A stretch of 7,107 nt of DNA, from positions 1 through 7,107 of the forward strand of contig VBJR01000034.1 in the NCBI GenBank assembly GCA_005880175.1, given 5' to 3'. The notes beneath the pieces were generated by a model, which searched no databases, was not told the origin of the DNA, and was given only the letters and a program-made list of their open reading frames with translations. Position 1 is the first letter of the stretch; each line of letters opens with the position of its first letter. The DNA is from Chloroflexota bacterium (GTDB lineage Bacteria; Chloroflexota; Dormibacteria; Dormibacterales; Dormibacteraceae). Made by a program: the position numbers and the translations under genes. Of the stretch, positions 5,720-7,107 are shown one piece after another.

Positions 5720-6502
5720 TCATACGGCCGTGAACCCGCCGTCCACGACGAAGAACTGGCCGGTGATCCAGGAGGAGTCGTCCGAGGCCAGGAACAGCGC
5801 CATCTTCGCCACGTCCTCGGGCTGGCCCCAGCGCCCGAGCGGGATGTTGGCGGCCGTCGCCCGCTCCTGCTCGGGCGTCAGCTCGCCGACCAGCGGCGTC
5901 TTGATCGCGCCGGGGAAGATGCAGTTGCAGCGGATGCCGTACTGCGCGTGCTCGACCGCGAGCGTGCGCGTCATGGTCATGATGCCGCCCTTCGCCGCCG
6001 TGTACGCGTCCGAGGCGCCGCGCCCGACGCGGAGCGCGGCGATGCTCGACACGTTGATGATCGCGCCCCCGCCGGCCGCCTGCATCGCCGGGATGCCGTA
6101 CTTGCAGCACAGGTACGTGCCCTTGAGGTTGACGTCGATCGTCCGCTCCCAGATGTTCTCCTCGAGCAGCGGCGAGGGCGCGTCGGTGATGCCGGGCCGG
6201 TAGTTGCCGCGGGCCGGATACCAGAGCCCGGCGTTGTTGTAGAGGACGTGCAGGGCGCCGAACCGCGTCTGGGCCGCCTCCACGGCGGCCCGCACCTGGT
6301 CGGCTTTCGAGACGTCGCAGGCGACGAACGCGGCGGTGCCACCCGCGTCGCGGATCTCCCGCTCGATCGTCGGCCCGGTGTCGGGGTTGACCTCGGCGAC
6401 GACCACGCTCGCCCCCTCGGCGGCGAACAGGCGGGCGGCGGCGCGGCCCATGCCGCTGCCGGCGCCCGTGATCATCGCGACCCTGCCGTCCAGCTTCCCC
6501 AC
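5720..6502 (-). CDS. SDR-family NAD(P)-dependent oxidoreductase
   Basis: A classical short-chain dehydrogenase/reductase of 260 aa, cytosolic, that oxidises an alcohol or reduces a carbonyl. The cofactor-binding TGAGSGMG is at 12-19, Glu37 sits at the end of beta-2 (an acidic residue there usually favours NAD over NADP), CDV is at 62-64 and NNAG at 89-92. The catalytic tetrad is Asn125 (VNLKG), Ser153 in VSS, Tyr167 and Lys171 (YTAAK), followed by PG (197-198) and the C-terminal ITGQFFVVDGG. Residues 93-115 (LWYPARGNYRPGI and on) form a longer loop after NNAG than in many family members and may shape the substrate pocket. GTG at 6502 is the start: a perfect AGGAGG lies 4 bases upstream. It is the second gene of the run, between permease and regulator. 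It most likely carries out a dehydrogenase step on the imported compound or a product of the PLP enzyme; substrate unknown. Confidence 0.92.
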   Translation of the reverse strand: MGKLDGRVAMITGAGSGMGRAAARLFAAEGASVVVAEVNPDTGPTIEREIRDAGGTAAFVACDVSKADQVRAAVEAAQTRFGALHVLYNNAGLWYPARGNYRPGITDAPSPLLEENIWERTIDVNLKGTYLCCKYGIPAMQAAGGGAIINVSSIAALRVGRGASDAYTAAKGGIMTMTRTLAVEHAQYGIRCNCIFPGAIKTPLVGELTPEQERATAANIPLGRWGQPEDVAKMALFLASDDSSWITGQFFVVDGGFTAV

Positions 6503-6506
6503 AGTT

Positions 6507-6512
6507 CCTCCT
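6507..6512 (-). promoter_or_regulatory. Strong ribosome binding site of the SDR gene
   Basis: Minus-strand AGGAGG, directly after the permease's TAA stop (6513-6515) and 4 bases before the GTG at 6502. It is the strongest Shine-Dalgarno seen in the window. It supports the GTG start and suggests high, stop-coupled translation of the dehydrogenase. Confidence 0.85.
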
Positions 6513-7107
6513 TTACTCGCCGCTCGTCTGGGCCGCGGTCGCCGGCTCGACGCCCAGCGCCATGAGCGCGGTCGCCGCCTCGCCCCGCCGCACGCGGCCC
6601 CGGATGAACAGGACGTACCACAGGATGGCGACGACCCAGATCACCACCGCCACGATCGCGGCCGGGTGGAAGGGCTCCGGCAGCGTGAGGTCGAGCAGCA
6701 CGCCGACCAGCCAGATCACCGCCAGCACGAACACCGGCAGCGCCCAGCGGCCGAGGCTGAAGTCGGTCGGGATGCTGGCCAGCCTGTCGCGGCGCAGCCA
6801 GTACGCGACCACGACGATCAGGTTGTTCATGAAGACCAGGATCGGGGTGGACGTGATCAGCAGCACGTACGCGTCGCCGCGGACCGCCGCCAGCACCATG
6901 ACCACGATCATCAGCAGCGTGCTCAGGATGATCGCCGGCACCGGCGTCTGGGAGCGCGGGTTCACGCGCGCCAGCAGGCCCGAGCCCGGCAGCACCTTGT
7001 CCCGCGAGAGGGCGAAGAACGTCCGGCCCACGGCCGCGATCGAGACCACGATCAGGGCGAACACGGAGTACACCACCGCGATCTGGAAGATGCGGGAGAC
7101 CACCGGG
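6513..7107 (-). CDS. APC-superfamily amino acid/amine permease, C-terminal part
   Basis: An inner-membrane secondary transporter of the amino acid-polyamine-organocation superfamily, running off the right edge. About 197 C-terminal residues are visible; the full protein is probably around 500 aa with 12 helices. The GTG at 7101-7103 is an internal valine. Counting from it, the conserved cytoplasmic loop RTFFALSRDKVLPGSG (27-42) and NPRSQTPVPAI (48-58) resemble the amino acid/choline transporter (ACT) branch. Hydrophobic segments follow at about 5-25, 57-74, 78-101, 117-138 and 147-167, then a basic cytoplasmic tail (RGRVRRGEA). It is the first visible gene of the run, 10 bases before the SDR start. 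It probably brings in the amino-acid- or amine-like compound metabolised by the downstream enzymes; which one cannot be told. Confidence 0.88.
   Translation of the reverse strand, partial: PVVSRIFQIAVVYSVFALIVVSIAAVGRTFFALSRDKVLPGSGLLARVNPRSQTPVPAIILSTLLMIVVMVLAAVRGDAYVLLITSTPILVFMNNLIVVVAYWLRRDRLASIPTDFSLGRWALPVFVLAVIWLVGVLLDLTLPEPFHPAAIVAVVIWVVAILWYVLFIRGRVRRGEAATALMALGVEPATAAQTSGE

Noticed and set aside
5711..5726. Imperfect inverted repeat CGTA...TACG between the SDR and GntR genes as a GntR operator
   Set aside because: The arms are only 4 bases with an 8-base spacer, do not match the usual FadR-type TNGTNNNACNA pattern, and overlap the ribosome binding site and stop codon. Chance is likely.
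1..7107. CRISPR arrays, tRNA/rRNA genes, insertion sequences, toxin-antitoxin or defence genes
   Set aside because: I looked for regular direct repeats, transposase motifs, cloverleaf ends and short paired genes. None were seen, and nearly every base belongs to one of seven metabolic, transport or regulatory genes.

Overview
The DNA is very GC-rich, clearly above 70% by eye, with G/C at most third codon positions. Genes are tightly packed, GTG starts and GTGA overlaps occur, and two starts look leaderless behind TANNNT hexamers. With an LLM-class flavin/F420-type oxidoreductase and an FCD-type GntR regulator, this points to a chromosomal segment of a high-GC actinobacterium (Actinomycetota). 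The class cannot be fixed from the sequence alone. I see no RNA genes, CRISPR arrays, transposases or phage genes, and no gene-free stretch longer than about 25 bases.

Layout, left to right. (a) 2-1039 (+): the 3' part of a major-facilitator transporter of the sugar-efflux (SetA-like) type, cut by the left edge. (b) 1064-1993 (-): a complete APH-fold small-molecule kinase, convergent with the transporter. (c) 2013-2843 (+): an isocitrate lyase/PEP mutase superfamily enzyme, divergent from the kinase. The 19 bases between the two ATG codons contain a perfect 11-base palindrome that supplies a -10-like hexamer to both strands. (d) 2865-7107 (-): a five-gene run, in transcription order an APC-type permease (5' end beyond the right edge), an SDR oxidoreductase, a GntR/FCD regulator, a class-V PLP aminotransferase-fold enzyme and an LLM-class oxidoreductase. 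The gaps are 10 bases, 10 bases, a 4-base GTGA overlap, and 23 bases.

The five minus-strand genes read as one catabolic operon. An amine or amino-acid-like compound would be imported by the permease and processed by a dehydrogenase, a PLP enzyme and a flavin or F420 oxidoreductase. The embedded GntR regulator probably senses the substrate or an intermediate. The substrate is unknown, and this uncharacterised enzyme combination is the most interesting biochemical content here. The most interesting regulatory content is the palindromic, apparently bidirectional leaderless promoter between the kinase and PEP mutase-like genes. I found no defence system or other exotic machinery.
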